A model generated the notes under the pieces. The model was given only the letters and a program-made list of their open reading frames with translations. It was not told the DNA's origin and ran no database searches. A DNA stretch of 64,000 bases from Seiridium cupressi (lineage: Eukaryota; Ascomycota; Sordariomycetes; Amphisphaeriales; Sporocadaceae). Both the position numbers and the translations under genes were made by a program. Numbering within the stretch: position 1 is the stretch's first letter; every line of letters starts with the position of its first letter. Below are positions 47,001-59,842 of this stretch, piece by piece. The DNA lies in the NCBI GenBank assembly GCA_036674765.1, contig JARVKI010000072.1:124001-188000 (forward strand), written 5' to 3'.

Positions 47001-50000
47001 CCTTCTATCCGTTATCTGCGGCCCCAGCGCCCTGCTTCTCCTGGCCTTCTCTGCAGCTCCTCTTTTTGGAACGTGACCGAGCCCGTGGGCCAATCTGTTC
47101 GTTGAGACAGCGCGGGGCGTCGCTGACACAGGATGCCCACAGGCATAACAGAAGTCATATTGCTGGTTTCATGAAGTCGTTCGGAGAGGCATGGGTAGAT
47201 GTTTTCCATGTCCCATCGCACTTGACAAGAGATCATCGGGTCAATCCACGATTTTTGGACGCAAAGACCGGCAAACGGGGCGCACGAACACACGGTTGGG
47301 GTTTGCGAACCTAAGTTCGACCTGTGATTCAACGACCCCTGTTCCAACCAAACGTCAGTGCGCACGCAGGAGAAGCCTCCATGGAAGAGGTGTAGAAGCG
47401 AGATTCAGCATTGCAGATGCTGATTGAGGCTGTGCTCGCTGCTGCTCCCATCCGGTCTTGCATCTGTCTCTTGTAGATGACGGTCCAAAGTCTCTCGTTT
47501 GATGTTGTATGTAACGTGAAATGTATGAATAGCATGTGGTCAGACCTGTCAAATTCCAATCCCATCTCACTTCCGTCCCACAGTATGTACCCAGGCTGTC
47601 GGTTACTAGCGCCGTCAATCTGAGCTTAAAAGATGTCTTGATCTCAAGGTAGAGCGTGCCACATAGTGGTCAGTTCACTCACTCCCATGGTGATGATCTG
47701 AGGATCCTCAATTCCTTCGTCTTCTGGGCCCAACCACGTCCAGCCAGGCGCACATCAAACCCTCAGCCTCGACAGGGCTGGCAGGAAGTGCAATTCGAGA
47801 TGGCTTCACCGATGCGCATATCTGCTTGTTTCTGATTTCCGTCTTGCATCCACCAACCGCCAGCGGGGGAGAGACTTTTGACACGCGACTGTCGGTACCT
47901 GCCCTGATCTTCAACCAGCATCTGCACTACGGGGGAGACTCACACAGAACGGTCCGCAACCTGGGCTTTACACCCATCCCAGCAGATTGATGGAGCCTCA
48001 TCTCATACCTAGTCTACGGTTCAAGTTTCTAGCTATGCGGTTTCGTTTGATAATGTTTGGGCGAAACTTGAGGTTTATGCGCAGCTTGGAACGGCTGCCC
48101 TGATCCCATTCTTCTGGCGGCTCTTGGACACCGTCTCTGGCGTTACCTGCGCTGCAGTTTGCGACAAGCCGCTAAAGAACGACCGCCTGCGGACGCCGAG
48201 CAAGCCTGCAGATGCACCTCCAGATGAGCACCTTGGCTCTCGCTTCCAGACAAGCAATGCCAAGTCACGGCTGACATCGCGCTTTGCGAAACCAGACAGA
48301 TCACATTGATCATGACACTGATTTGTGGCGCCCACTGACAGCTTGTCCCACCCCGCCCAACTCAATACTCATGCTTACTTGCGCTGTGCCACTCAGAACG
48401 TCAGCGGCACTGGCTGCAGCGCGTCATTTAACCTTAACCACGGAATGGACAGTATGCAAGACCAGCTAATTCTCCAGTGACTGCCTGCCAGTAGTTGGAA
48501 TACCTAGTATGCTACCAGGCTAGCCAGATCCTCAGGCCAATGGAGTTTGCCCATGCTAGTCGGCCTTTTCTGTGCCTCTCCTGTGCAGTCACGGCACTGG
48601 CAAAACTTCAGATTGGCTTATCAACCAGCCATTGTTCCATACCATTACCTTTTCAATCAGGTCACGGCTCGTTTTCCAAGACCACCGGCTATGTCTTTGT
48701 TTTCCCAAGCACTACCTCGGCATGGCGTGGGAGCTCATGCCCAGCCTCGCTCCATCTCGCCTAGACACATCTGTAGGATAGTCTAAAATGAAACTAGAGC
48801 GCAGTCCTTCTGACTGGGAAGCACGCTCGAGCAAGGTGACGCTAGAAGCGCGGAAGAAGCACTTGGACGGAGCCCAGAGAGCGGCTAGCGTCTAGCGTCC
48901 ATGATGCCCGCGAGCTTATTCCATGTGCCGTTGCGCTCGTGTCGCTCACATCCAACGTCTCATTCGTTCCAGGCCGCCAAGCCGAGGTCGTCGATCTCAG
49001 GATGCTTTCAGCCACAAAAGCCCCCCGTCCGCTCGGCGCCCCTAGCCAGCTCTCTCGCTGAACCCTGCCCATTGGCTGAGGTGCGCCCGTCGCCTCGGAT
49101 CCTTTCATCACCGAATCCCAATGCAGGTCATGGGCAGCCCGCGGCGATCATTCAAGCGCCAGACGGCTACACGTTTCGACTTGCCCTTGAGTCGGCACGC
49201 TGGGGAGCGCGATAGATAGCAGATAGACGGATGTCTTGCATGCTGCTAGTGTCAAACATCAGCATCTGCTTTTTGGCCTGTCTTCGGACCTCACTGGCCA
49301 GCGCAAACGTCAAACAGGAACATCGCCATTTCTCGCCCGTTGGGGTTTCGCCCAATGGGTACGCGAGGTCTGGTGTAGCATCGCGCCTGGCTAATGTTAT
49401 CGACAGCAACCTGGTGTTCCGGGTGGGGGATGTGCCTTGGAGAAGAGGGGGGACCCCCGGTCCAAGGCCTTGTTTCTGCGCGTGCTTGTTCTGGAGGAAA
49501 CGACACACGCCAGACGCTCGGGCAATCTCATATCCTCCTTTTGCAGCGTGCCCAACTTCACAGTTGCAAGGGCATCCAGGATCGGACGCAGCTCAGCCCT
49601 GCCCGGCGCTTTTCCTTGACTTCACCCGGCCGAATTATTTCGGACATACAGAGCATCAATAGGCCCGTCAAAGAGCCGGGCACGGGCATGTGAGCTCTAT
49701 TGCCCCGGCATGGAGACGCCGCATAGCGTCTCTTCGAGCTTTGTGCGTAATTACCGACCGCGATCTTGAACCCGCAGTTCCTCACTATGGTGGTGCGAAA
49801 AGTTCCATCACTAGCACTAGTGCGATTCGACAGGTAAACGTTGTCTTCCGTCATCTCTGTCTATCAGTTGCCATTACGTCGCAACTGGCTGCTTTCTCTC
49901 CAGACTCTATCGACTGGGAAGAATGCCTCGGTCCTGATTGGCCGGGCCAACACCCCGAACCATGGGTTGCAACGTTGCAACCTTGGTCTTTCTTCTTGGG

Positions 50001-53000
50001 AGTCGCCGCCAATGAGAAGCCTTTGTGCGGCCGACGAAGTGGAGTGATGGTATAAAAAGCTACCTTGGGCGTTGTGGACTAGAGGCGTCCAGATGTTAGC
50101 TGGCTCGCTAGCGCGCACTCCCATTCCAATAATTTGGAAGTAGCGGATAGTGGTTTGCGCACCACCTTCACCGTTACTTTGAAGTCGATTGCGCACATTG
50201 TCTACGACCTATCTTGGTTGAGACGGGGCAGGGTTCTCAAGCGAGCACTGGCCGCCTCCTCTGCTTGTTCGTCGGAACATCAATGTCTCTAGGGTTGAGC
50301 ATAACTCGGAGCCAAAACCCCATGGCTAAGGTGAGCGTTGGACTCGCTTTTTGAGCTGCGGTGCAGTAGTAGGATCGGATCTGCTAGCGAATGACGTTGA
50401 TCTATTTTATGCGTATTATCACAACTCCAGTCTCATTCTTGGAAGTATTTAATTGGTATATGATTTATGGACCTTTATTATTCTCTTCGTTTTTGTATGC
50501 AGAACGGCACAAGTCGTGGCAGATTGCACGTACAATGCCATGATATGATGAGAACCGCTCTCAACCTCAAAGGTTTAGCAACACCTGAACCACACATCCT
50601 CGGGACTCGGGGCAATCATTGTCTATGATTGTCAGCCACTCGTGACTCTCTCGGTGTCATTGAATCATACTTCACAATTGGTAATTCTTCGCATTTTGAT
50701 GTGGCAGCAAGCATGGGAGCACAGCATCCCACTGCGGATAACCGTGTATGACGTGGGGGTGCACAGTATTAGCCGTCGATCCTCCATGCGGCTCAATACA
50801 TAGTTCATACTATTCTGAAGGGTAGTAACGGCCTAATATCGAGAGCTGAGACAATGACAGCTCTCGCATCCGCTGCAGATCTCGGACGACCCGGGAGTGT
50901 CAGGCACCAGGGTGTTTGGGTGCACGTGATAGTCAACTCGCCAAGTCGAATTTGGACATGACATATAAAAAAGACAAATCACACTTTGACCGAGATCTGT
51001 GTAGCCAACTTGGACGCCTCTCATCACACTGAGTGGGAAGACACACCTGGCCACACGACGGGCAGGACCAGGTCGTAGTATTCCTTATCGTAGAACACTG
51101 TAGCCTCAATCATTTGTCGCAAAGGCGACATACCTGTTTAGCAGTAGTGAATGTTGGATGGGAGGCCAGTGTCACTGATGATACGCAGTTCCACAGGACG
51201 CGTTGGAGGGAGCAAGGTCCTGCCTTTTACATTGATCGAAAAGAACCTAGGGTCGATTCAATGCTACCTGGGTGGTTCGTGGGCTTCAACAAGTCCCGTC
51301 CGGAGCTAAAGAGCCCCCGGGGATCATGATAGCGCAGCTTGTAGGGATGACTCTCTCGAGTGTGTCTAGGTAGAGTCTGTATCAAATGGCCAACAGTCAT
51401 CATCAATCGGCCCAGTGTGAATCAAGTCTAACTGGGACTAATTCAGGCATATCAGCCTACTCCACTAGTTATTGCCCCTTCTCACTGCTCTGGTCCGAAA
51501 GCTCTGTTTGGTGTCTTCTCGATATCTCTTACGCTCTTGTCTATCAATAATTATCTAATCAATCGGCAATAGTTTCAAAACAATGGTATGGCTGTTTCTT
51601 AACTACCTAATCACCTGTAACAAGCTACGGCACGGGTCCTTGATTGTCTAATCGTTTATAGCTAATCTCGTCTAATTCCTGTTTATAGATCTCAACAAAT
51701 TGACAGGTGTCACACTCTAAAGTGGTGATATCAGGGTCTGAAATTCGCCCCTTGCTTCACGCTCGCCAAGTCTGAGGACCATGACTTCTATCGGCTTCTC
51801 TCGAGATATGAATACAAATATTTGCGAAGAGATACATTCTTCTCAAGTCACTCCGTCACTGTCCGCTCAGTCCAACTCCAAAGTAGTATTCGGCTATTAT
51901 ATTGCCCTTCTCCACCGTTCGTCCTCGCTCCGAACAACGTGTTTCCTCGACTATGTCTATCCACGTGGAAAGTACACAGCCAAGTAGTCCGAGATGGTAG
52001 CCGGATCCTGACGACGCCCCGAGTTGAGGTATCTCCAAGTTCCCTCAGTCTAGTCCCAATCTCGAGGTCCCCAGGTCGAGCAAAGATGGGCCGAGTAGGG
52101 GTCCATTAACACTGGCTATCACGATCTGCGGGTCTGGGATGCAGATGAGGCCCTTCTGCTGGGGGCCCTTCAGGCTGGGTGGCATGGGGGTTGACAAACC
52201 ATGCGATGATCATCTCAATGCCGAGTGATATTGAAGGATAGCTCCAGGCTGTCAACCGTGATCTACCGTGACACTTGAGCACTGGGGGTGGGTGGTGTGC
52301 ATCTTGTGTGGGGAGATGTGGCCCAACCTGGGATGAATCCTGGAAGAAATCGGACGAATATCCAGAATTAGTTCAGGTACAGGCTGGCATCTGGAGGAGG
52401 GATGGGAGTGGTGGTGAGATACGTTGGGGGGCATCGATCTTGAAAGACGACGTGATATCTCCCCATATCCATCACCACGCCATGACTCACGGAAACCGAT
52501 AATCGTGTATCACTCGGAATAGCATGACGACGGCACTCTCCTCGCAAAGTGGTCCCATCTGCAGGTCCTCACGCGCTGGCGCTTCGGTTGAGCACTCTTA
52601 CATGCAGCCATAGTGGACGAAGACGAGAGGCAGAAGCGAAGTGCCTGCAGAGCTCCCTTCTCACTTCGCTACCGGCCGTCTACTTTCCTAATCCGGCGCC
52701 TCGTCCCTTGATAGCTAGCGATCAGGTGGGGTCCTGATATACCTCCGAGCCGCTTACCGGAAGCGGTCCCTGGCAATCTTTGGGGGTGAGGGTTGCTTTC
52801 GCAGCATTCATGATGTGCACTCTGCGTGCAGTAGTAAGGCACACTCTGCATCATGGTCATGCAAGTGATCCACAGCCCAGTCGCCCTTCTATGACTATCC
52901 CAGTCCTATATCGTAGCTGTCGGAGACTAAGACCTGCACGCACAGGACGAGGCTAGCAGAGACGAGCAAGCGCTCACAGATATCACGCCGCCTGGTGCAG

Positions 53001-54072
53001 TGGTGTGCAGACTATGCACCATCAAGCAGGCACCAGTGACCGCCGCGACGACGATATGCGTTATGCACGACCGACGACTGACCAATGAGAGCACTCTGAT
53101 AAAAACGTCTATGATCGTTCTAGAAGGAGTAGAAGGAGACGTGTATGCAGTACTAGCGCTTCTGCATGCAGAACGCCGTCCAAGCATGCAAGGTGTAGAA
53201 AGGAGAGACGGCGTTCCATGTACGTCCACCAGCAGAGGAAAGGATAGATGTCATGAGGTTGGTCCTGCAGGGCGACTGACTGTCGTCGCCAGGCACCCAA
53301 AGGGAGGGGGGAGGGGGAAGTCTGGACACGCGGTGCATGAACACTCACTTGAGTGAGACTCACATCTCGAGCGATCTTGAGCGGGGTCTCATATTCGCCA
53401 AGCGAGCTGATCTCGGCCTCATCTCTCACATTGCGGCAAGATGTGTCGGGCCTTACAGCTGATCTGAGTCTAGGGCTAGCGTAACGCCTGCTGTCAGTGA
53501 GGCGAACAGCAAGGGCTCGAGGGGTAGTCCTCCAGTGATATCTCTTATGACGTTCCAGGCCCGCTTTCGCTGGACACCGAACTGAATATAGCTTCTGGGG
53601 AGTAGTATCGCGACGGGTTCCGATATCAAGACTGCAACCGCGATACAACAGTCAAACGTGTTTCGTACCTTATCACGACCCCACAACCAAGGGCGTTGTC
53701 AAAAGGACAAAGGAGCTTGCTGGAGACGGAATACAAGATATGGGATGATTGCACCCGGTTGCCAAGTTTTTGGGGTTCGATATAAGGTCGAGATCGCACT
53801 TGGCGTCTGCATGGCATTTCAGCTACCCGATCAGGCTTAAGGGTCCGTCATGTTGGCCAAGTTGATCAACAGTCCACGTGGAGTAAACACTTGATATTCA
53901 TTAATTAAGCTACTATTGCACCGACGCGTAGCCGCAATTCGTCCCTTAATCAAAGCTGTGCGGTGCTATTCGCAGATGTCAACCATTATTTCTTGCCACG
54001 GCCGGGCCGATCGCTGAATAATTCATCCGCAGAAACCAAGAGACGCGGCGAGAGCCAGCGAGAGATCTAGAC
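44086..54072. other. Gene desert, centre-right
   Basis: Ten kilobases without a supported gene. Open frames are all short (about 180 codons at most), found on both strands and without recognisable domains. Composition is near-even rather than AT-rich. The proximal part presumably carries the promoter of the zinc-cluster factor. A small inverted repeat lies at 53160-53216. No terminal repeats, transposase or reverse transcriptase motifs were recognised. Confidence 0.6.
53160..53216. repeat. Palindrome and inverted repeat
   Basis: A 14 bp perfect palindrome (TTCTGCATGCAGAA, 53160-53173) abuts a perfect 10 bp inverted repeat, GAACGCCGTC at 53171-53180 and GACGGCGTTC at 53207-53216, with a 26 bp loop. 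It could form a hairpin in DNA or RNA. Function unknown; chance is possible. Confidence 0.6.
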
Positions 54073-54697
54073 CTACGCCTTGTTCAACTCTTCGGTGATG
54101 GGACCTTCCAGGGACTCGGGCTTGGTAACGCTGGCCCATCGGCCCTTGACCTTGCCGTCCTTGCCAATGAGGAACTTCTCAAAGTTCCACTTGACGCTCT
54201 TGATACCCATCAGACCGGGCTTCTCGGTCTTCAGCCACTTGAACAGAGGGGCAGCATTGTCGCCGTTGACATCCGTCTTGCCCATGATGGGAAAGCTGAC
54301 TCCATAGTTGACCTGGCAGAAGCTCTGGATATCGTCGTCGGTGCCGGGCTCCTGACTGCCGAACTGGTTGCAGGGGAAACCCAGGATGACAAAGTCATCG
54401 GGGTGCTTGGCGGTGACATCCTTGTACAGCTTCTCGAGGCCAGTGTACTGAGGTGTGAAGCCACACTTGGAGGCCGTGTTCACGACTAGCACGACCTTGC
54501 CCTTGTAATCACTAAGATCCTTCTCGGCGCCCTTCTCTGTCAGGGCGGAAATGCACGGTTAGCCACCTGCTCAACTTGGAAGGAGGGTCGGTAGTTGGAC
54601 TAGCATCGCGACTGCGGGGTACAACTAAGGCAAGTCGGAGCTGGGATTACATACTGTCGAGGGGCTTAAAATCGTAGAAACTCGCCGCTGAAGCCAT
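54073..54697 (-). CDS. HYR1: Glutathione peroxidase-like thiol peroxidase (Hyr1/Gpx3 type)
   Basis: Peroxide-reducing enzyme of 168 aa, in fungi usually thioredoxin-dependent and able to act as a peroxide sensor for Yap1-type factors. Two exons on the minus strand: 54697-54655 (MASAASFYDFKPLD) and 54536-54073. They are joined by a 118 bp intron with donor GTATGT and acceptor ACAG; the junction codon gives KKGAEKDLSDYKGK. Visible motifs are NTASKCGFTPQY with the peroxidatic Cys (about 39), LGFPCNQFGSQEP, a probable resolving Cys in SFCQ (about 88), and KWNFEKFL. It has Cys rather than selenocysteine, and there is no signal peptide, so it is probably cytosolic. It is divergent from the FAD oxidoreductase, with 1.2 kb between starts. 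Confidence 0.93.
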
Positions 54698-55909
54698 CTT
54701 GTTACTTGTGTGTATCTGCCGGGCTGTTCTGGCGCTCGCGACTGTTGCGAATGTGTGGTGGCTGCGGGTATGCAGTCCTTTGCGATAGGTATTTACAGAG
54801 TCCGTCGGGGATGCAGAAGCAGATCTGACCGGGGTAGGTGACGATGTGGGGTGTTGAGGGCGGTGACAATGATGATGATAGAAGCGGGCGAGCTCGAGCT
54901 GGGCGCGGCGGTGGGTGTCAGCGCCTCTTAAGAGTCAACTGCGCGGCGTGGCCTTCACTGCGATCAGATGTGGATTACCAAGACAGCTCGGAAGTTGCCA
55001 GCAAATCCGGTGTTTCCGTTGCATGGATGGACACATGGGAACGAGCGATTCCTGACTCTGTCAGTGTCACGGCTTGTTCTGGTGGGTTCGACAGCTTGGC
55101 CGTACGCCGTCGCAGGCGAAACAACATCAGTTTGGACCCTCAGAAATAGCAATTAGACCTCGGTAGCTCATGGATTGCGACAGAACTAAGCAACGTGGTT
55201 GGGGCTGGCCCGCGCCGGTCGCTGACGTTATGGACCCCTACAATAAAGTTTGCGCAAACTTTCCCTGAACAGCAATTGAGAAGCGGCTAGGGCCAATTGA
55301 TAGCCATCAAGAGAGCCTCATGGAAGACACATCCTGGGGTTTCGGGTGTCGTTGTTCTTCCGGCAATCCGACAAGTGGGCTCGACGCTGTCCCAAGTGAC
55401 AGTTCGTGCGGACTCGAGCCCGCTCGTGCAAGTGTGCGCATTGTCGCGGGAATGTCGCAGCTTTTTCCGTGGCGCTGGGAAGGATCGGGTGAGCAAAGCA
55501 AGGTCAAGGCAACGCAAGGCAAAAAAGAGCAAATCACCGATAAGATAATAAGATAAGCCATGAATGAGCCCGCCATTTTGACTGGCGTATGCGGATTCGG
55601 ATTGGCATCATGCCAACCATTAGACATGCTGTAGGGCGCGTGCCGGCCTGCCCCTCACTGCATTAACCTAGACTACGATGTACCTACATGACACTAACTA
55701 GGGGAAGCGCCTGTGCAAGAACGTCCCACAGTCGCTGATGGGCTGCACCTGTAGAGCAATCTGATGATGACAGCTGACAATTGACGCTTGCCCGCAGGTG
55801 TATCGCTATCCCGTCCAACCAACTTGCCGACCATGAACATGCTTGCAAATGGAAACTAGCGCTGCGTCTAGCACTGAACTCCAGCTCTCGTGCAAGAGTA
55901 TAGGATGAC
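54698..55909. other. Divergent intergenic region between peroxidase and FAD oxidoreductase
   Basis: About 1.2 kb between the two start codons, presumably with both promoters. No gene and no distinctive motif recognised. Confidence 0.5.
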
Positions 55910-57374
55910 ATGGAGCCTCGACCGAAGAATATAGTCATTATTGGTGAGTAGGCTTCATTTTCTCACGCCCAAAGAAGAAGCCGTACCTTGCCTCCCGTGC
56001 CTTTTCTACGGCAGCCAGGGCAGGACTGCCACCTTGATGGCACTTATTACCCCTCCGTCTGAACTGTACTTTAGCTGACGATCCCCAGGGGGAGGGATCA
56101 TCGGCTCAACCACTGCTTATTACCTGAGTCGCCATCCCTCCTTCAACCCATCGATCCATCATATCACCATTCTTGAGGCTGCCTCCATAGCCGCCGGTGC
56201 ATCAGGGAAGGCCGGTGGACTGCTGGGACTTTGGGCATATCCCCAATGTCTTGTGCCGTTGTCTTACAGGCTCCACGCAGAGTTGGCAGCTGAGCATGGT
56301 GGCGTGGACCGTTGGGGCTATCGTAAAGTAAGATGCGGCCAGATTACAGCCACGGTCACGGCTCGTAACTTGAATGGTAGTAGTCCTGCACCGGGACGGC
56401 AAAGCAACGGTTCTGTAACTGTCAAACAGGAGGATGGACAAGCCAAGGACTGGGAGAAGTTACCAAAGCAGGATGCAGCTGCCACCAACCTCCTCCACAA
56501 CTCCAAGCTGCCATCTGACCTGGACTGGATAGATGGAAGCTTGGTCAAAAAGTACGCCGAAATGGGCAGGTTTGGTTTCTCGGAAACGGCACAGGTACAT
56601 CCCTATCAGTTCACTACAGCCATCGCGGATCTGGCCAGGGAAAAGGGCGTGCATATTCGCCTAAACGCCAAGGTCACCACAATCAAGATGAACGCGATAA
56701 AATCACAGGTCGAAGGTGTCGAATACCTTGACAGATCGACAAATGAAACAAAGTTGTTATTAGGAGTAACCGATATCGTGGTCGCGGCCGGGCCATGGAC
56801 GGGACGACTAGTACCAAGCGCATCTGTCACGGGACTTCGGGCTCACAGCGTCGTGTTCAAAGCAGACGTAACACCGTATGCTGTTTTCACCGACATCTCG
56901 TTGCCAAAAGATTGGACTCCTCCACACCGAGTAGCAAAGGGGCAAAAGAGGCAGCATAAAGGCAATGTAGATCCTGAAGTCTACGCCCGGCCTGGAGGTG
57001 AAGCTTATGCTTGCGGTGAGCCGGACCCATCTGCACCACTGCCAGAAACGGCCGACTTGGTGGAGTGCGACGAGGCCCAGTGCGACGATCTAATCGCGTA
57101 CATGGGCACAGTGAGTCCAGTGTTAAACTCAGCACAGGTATCGACAAAGCAGGCATGCTATCTGCCCCGACACATGAGGTCGGGTGAGGAGGCGAGTCCG
57201 CTGGTTGGCAAAACATCCGTAGCAGGACTGTGGATGGCATCTGGTCATACATGCTGGGGTATTCAGAACGGACCAGCCACTGGGAAACTGATGAGTGAGT
57301 TCATTTTCGAGGGAGAAGCAAAGAGTGCTGATATCAGTGAACTGGACCCAAGGATGTACCAGGTTGGGACATAG
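55910..57374 (+). CDS. FAD-dependent oxidoreductase, DAO superfamily, TDA3-like
   Basis: Flavoprotein of 439 aa. The first exon is short (55910-55943, MEPRPKNIVII) and is joined to 56089-57374 by a 145 bp intron (GTGAGT, CTGAC branch, CCCAG). The intron splits the dinucleotide-binding motif, which reads IIGGGIIGSTTAYYL across the junction (Gly at 12-14 and 17). An acidic residue ends the second strand in TILEAAS (about 41). GASGKAGGLLGLW (about 48-60) is typical of the TDA3-like fungal subgroup, and the C-terminal flavin region includes VVAAGPWTG and GHTCWGIQNGPATGK. The yeast relative Tda3 is linked to endosomal/late-Golgi traffic but its substrate is unclear; the enzyme here likely oxidises an amine or amino acid. 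No targeting signal is obvious. Confidence 0.88.
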
Positions 57375-58681
57375 TGGCCGAAAGAAGATCGACGGGAGAG
57401 GACTAAAACTTTCTTCTAATGCCTATTCTACCCCAAAAGATTTCATCATAGGTGCTCATAAAGTTACGCACTGCAAAAGCCTGAACCAGGAACGGTCACA
57501 GGACCTTCTTCACTTGTCCCAATTATCACTATACCGATGTGTAGTATGAGCCATGCATATGGGTGAACAGCCAGAGCTAAGGACGCTATCGGACTTTAAA
57601 TACCTATACCAGGAGGGATTTGGCCGAATGATGTACTAAACAAGCAAACTTGATGCATTAGTAGAACGTGCTAGTAATGCCGAGACATTCTCTGAAGCCT
57701 ACACGCGCCAAAAGACACCACTACTTTGTCACTTGTAGTAGTAGTCTTTACTAGGTAATTTCAAAATCAATTCCCGTGTTACAATTCGCAAGCGTCACCA
57801 CCGTAACTAGATAACACTGTGCACGCTATTGGAGGACGCAAGGCATATGACGCAGGATACTGTGATCTTAGAACATACCATCTTAATAACAAATACTCGA
57901 CCTTTTACATGAGTCTTTGCCTTTTGTTTTTAGACCTGTTATGAAGGGGCACGAAGCGGAGGGGCAGCATTTTCCTCGAACACCATCTCAATGCCCAAAA
58001 CCGCGAACCCAGGGTTCCTGTACCCAGTAGCTTGTATGGAAGTACATCGCGTCGGTGTACACACTCTTCTTCTCATATCGCACCCGTGAGAATCCGCAAG
58101 AGCATTCATCAAAAACATAAATATCTAGAAGCATTGTGAATGTTGAACTACATATCTGCAGTAAACGATTGCGAATAATGCAACAGGTGTTTTTGAAATT
58201 ATATGTCATAATCTTATAGCTTTTTTTTTTTTTGGAGGAAAAGAAAAGTGATATTTGTATAGAACAACGGCACCATCCCGGAGGAGTGATGTCTAGTATA
58301 GGACCTATACTGCTCGCTTCTTTTCACCTCAACTAGGTAGTTATCAAATATTGATTGCTACTTAAGATAGATAGCTGGAACGAAACAAACCAAAACTGTC
58401 ACATATACGCATGATATTTGGGACGGTATGCTTGTAATCCATCGAAATCGGGCTCTTCTCTTTGTCATCACGACGTCATATTGTTCGACAACGCATGTGC
58501 TCACAGAGACATATATCGGCTATAAAGTACGTGCAAAGCCTGAATGCTACCATGGCCCAACCTTCTAAGCACATATCACCTCAGCGTCAGTCCGTCTTTC
58601 TGACACCTCTTCGTACGATGCAGGCTTGTTCTTACCGTCGTGTTCAAAAGCCTCAATAGGATATGCAGCCTCCCGTGGTCT
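57375..58681. other. Intergenic region, AT-rich
   Basis: About 1.3 kb between convergent 3' ends of the oxidoreductase and aldolase genes, AT-rich with a 13-base T run at 58221-58233. No gene seen. Confidence 0.5.
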
Positions 58682-59671
58682 CTATAGCGACTTCTCCACC
58701 TCCATAACCTCCGCAATAGCATCAGCAAGAGTTGAGACTTTTTCCTTCTCGAGACGCTTGAGAGGCTGGCGGGGGTGTCCACCATAACCGTAGTAGCTTT
58801 GAATTGCTTGCTTGGTGCCGGCGATAGCGGCCTTGGTCAAAGGCCAGTCGCCCTTGGAGAGCACCTTCTGGAGCTCAATAGCCTCTTGGATCTTTCCCTC
58901 GGAGTACAAGTTCCAGACCTTGACACAGACCTTGGGCATAACATTGGCACCACCAGCGATGATGCCGCTGCCACCAGAAACGAGCGTTTGTACCGTGAAG
59001 TCACACATTCCGCCGAATGCCATGTAGCCACTGCCTTCTTGGAACGGCGTCTTGGCGTTTGTAGCCAAGGCCACTCTCGTCAGTTTTCCGGTGTTACCGC
59101 AGGTGAATTTGGTTCCAATGATATTGGGGTGCTCAGCCAGCCGGATGAGCAGATCTGAGTCCATGTCAATGCCAGCTACGGCACCAGGGTAGTTGTATAG
59201 GATCAAGGGGAGGGGACTCGCGTCAGCCACGGCCTTGAAGTAGCTCTCAACAACCGCCTCATCCACGTGGGCTCGGAAATAACTTGGGGGTAGTAGCAGT
59301 ACGTAGTCACCGCCGGCCTTCTCAGCTTCCTTGCACAGCTCGATCGTGCCCTTTACACTACCCTCGGTTGCACCCACAATGATGGGGGTTTGTGTGAAGC
59401 CAGCAGCATCCAGAGCTTCTCTGGTGGCTTTCGTCACCGCGAGCTTCTCTTCACGAGTACAATGTGCAGCCTCTCCGTTGGAGCCCATGGTCACGAGACC
59501 AGCAAGGCCGGCTTTGGCTAGCCTTTCGGCATGCTTCTTAATGACTGGGACATCGATCTCTTCCGTGTCCGGGTCAAAGAATGTCATGGTAGGAGCGTAG
59601 ATGCCGACGGGCAACGGCCGGCGCGTTGAGCTGCCATTACTACTGGCGGTAGTGCCATTGGCGGCAGTCAT
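58682..59671 (-). CDS. DHDPS/NAL-family class I aldolase (2-keto-acid aldolase)
   Basis: Schiff-base aldolase of 329 aa with the TIM-barrel family's motifs: GSNGEAAH (about 63, the GTTGE-equivalent pyruvate-binding loop), YNYPG with catalytic Tyr (about 159), and the Schiff-base Lys in IGTKFTCGN (about 188). The C-terminal SYYGYGGHPRQPLKRL resembles 4-hydroxy-2-oxoglutarate aldolases. Fungi make lysine by the aminoadipate route, so dihydrodipicolinate synthesis is unlikely; cleavage of a 2-keto-3-deoxy sugar acid or 4-hydroxy-2-oxoglutarate is more plausible. It diverges from a GaaA-type reductase, the arrangement reported for gaaC-gaaA of galacturonate breakdown, but I cannot confirm that this is the GaaC/LGA1 orthologue. 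An in-frame ATG at 59890 would add 73 residues resembling a mitochondrial presequence; the TATA-like element at 59835 lies inside that extension and favours the shorter start. Confidence 0.9.
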   Translation of the reverse strand: MTAANGTTASSNGSSTRRPLPVGIYAPTMTFFDPDTEEIDVPVIKKHAERLAKAGLAGLVTMGSNGEAAHCTREEKLAVTKATREALDAAGFTQTPIIVGATEGSVKGTIELCKEAEKAGGDYVLLLPPSYFRAHVDEAVVESYFKAVADASPLPLILYNYPGAVAGIDMDSDLLIRLAEHPNIIGTKFTCGNTGKLTRVALATNAKTPFQEGSGYMAFGGMCDFTVQTLVSGGSGIIAGGANVMPKVCVKVWNLYSEGKIQEAIELQKVLSKGDWPLTKAAIAGTKQAIQSYYGYGGHPRQPLKRLEKEKVSTLADAIAEVMEVEKSL

Positions 59672-59834
59672 GATGGTGCTGGGAATGTAAAAATGACGTG
59701 TAAAACTAAGGGAAGTGTGAGGCAGGTCTTGTGGACGCCTGAGTGGGATGGTGGCTCTTGGAGGACTTGGATGAAGATGGTAAAGTGATCGTTTAGAAAT
59801 AGAAGAAGCCGCTCGAGAGGAAGGGATGTAGAGA

Positions 59835-59842
59835 TTATTTAT
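59835..59842 (-). promoter_or_regulatory. TATA-like element of the aldolase gene
   Basis: ATAAATAA on the minus strand, about 164 bp upstream of the ATG at 59671. Its position supports the shorter aldolase start. Motif and position only. Confidence 0.35.
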
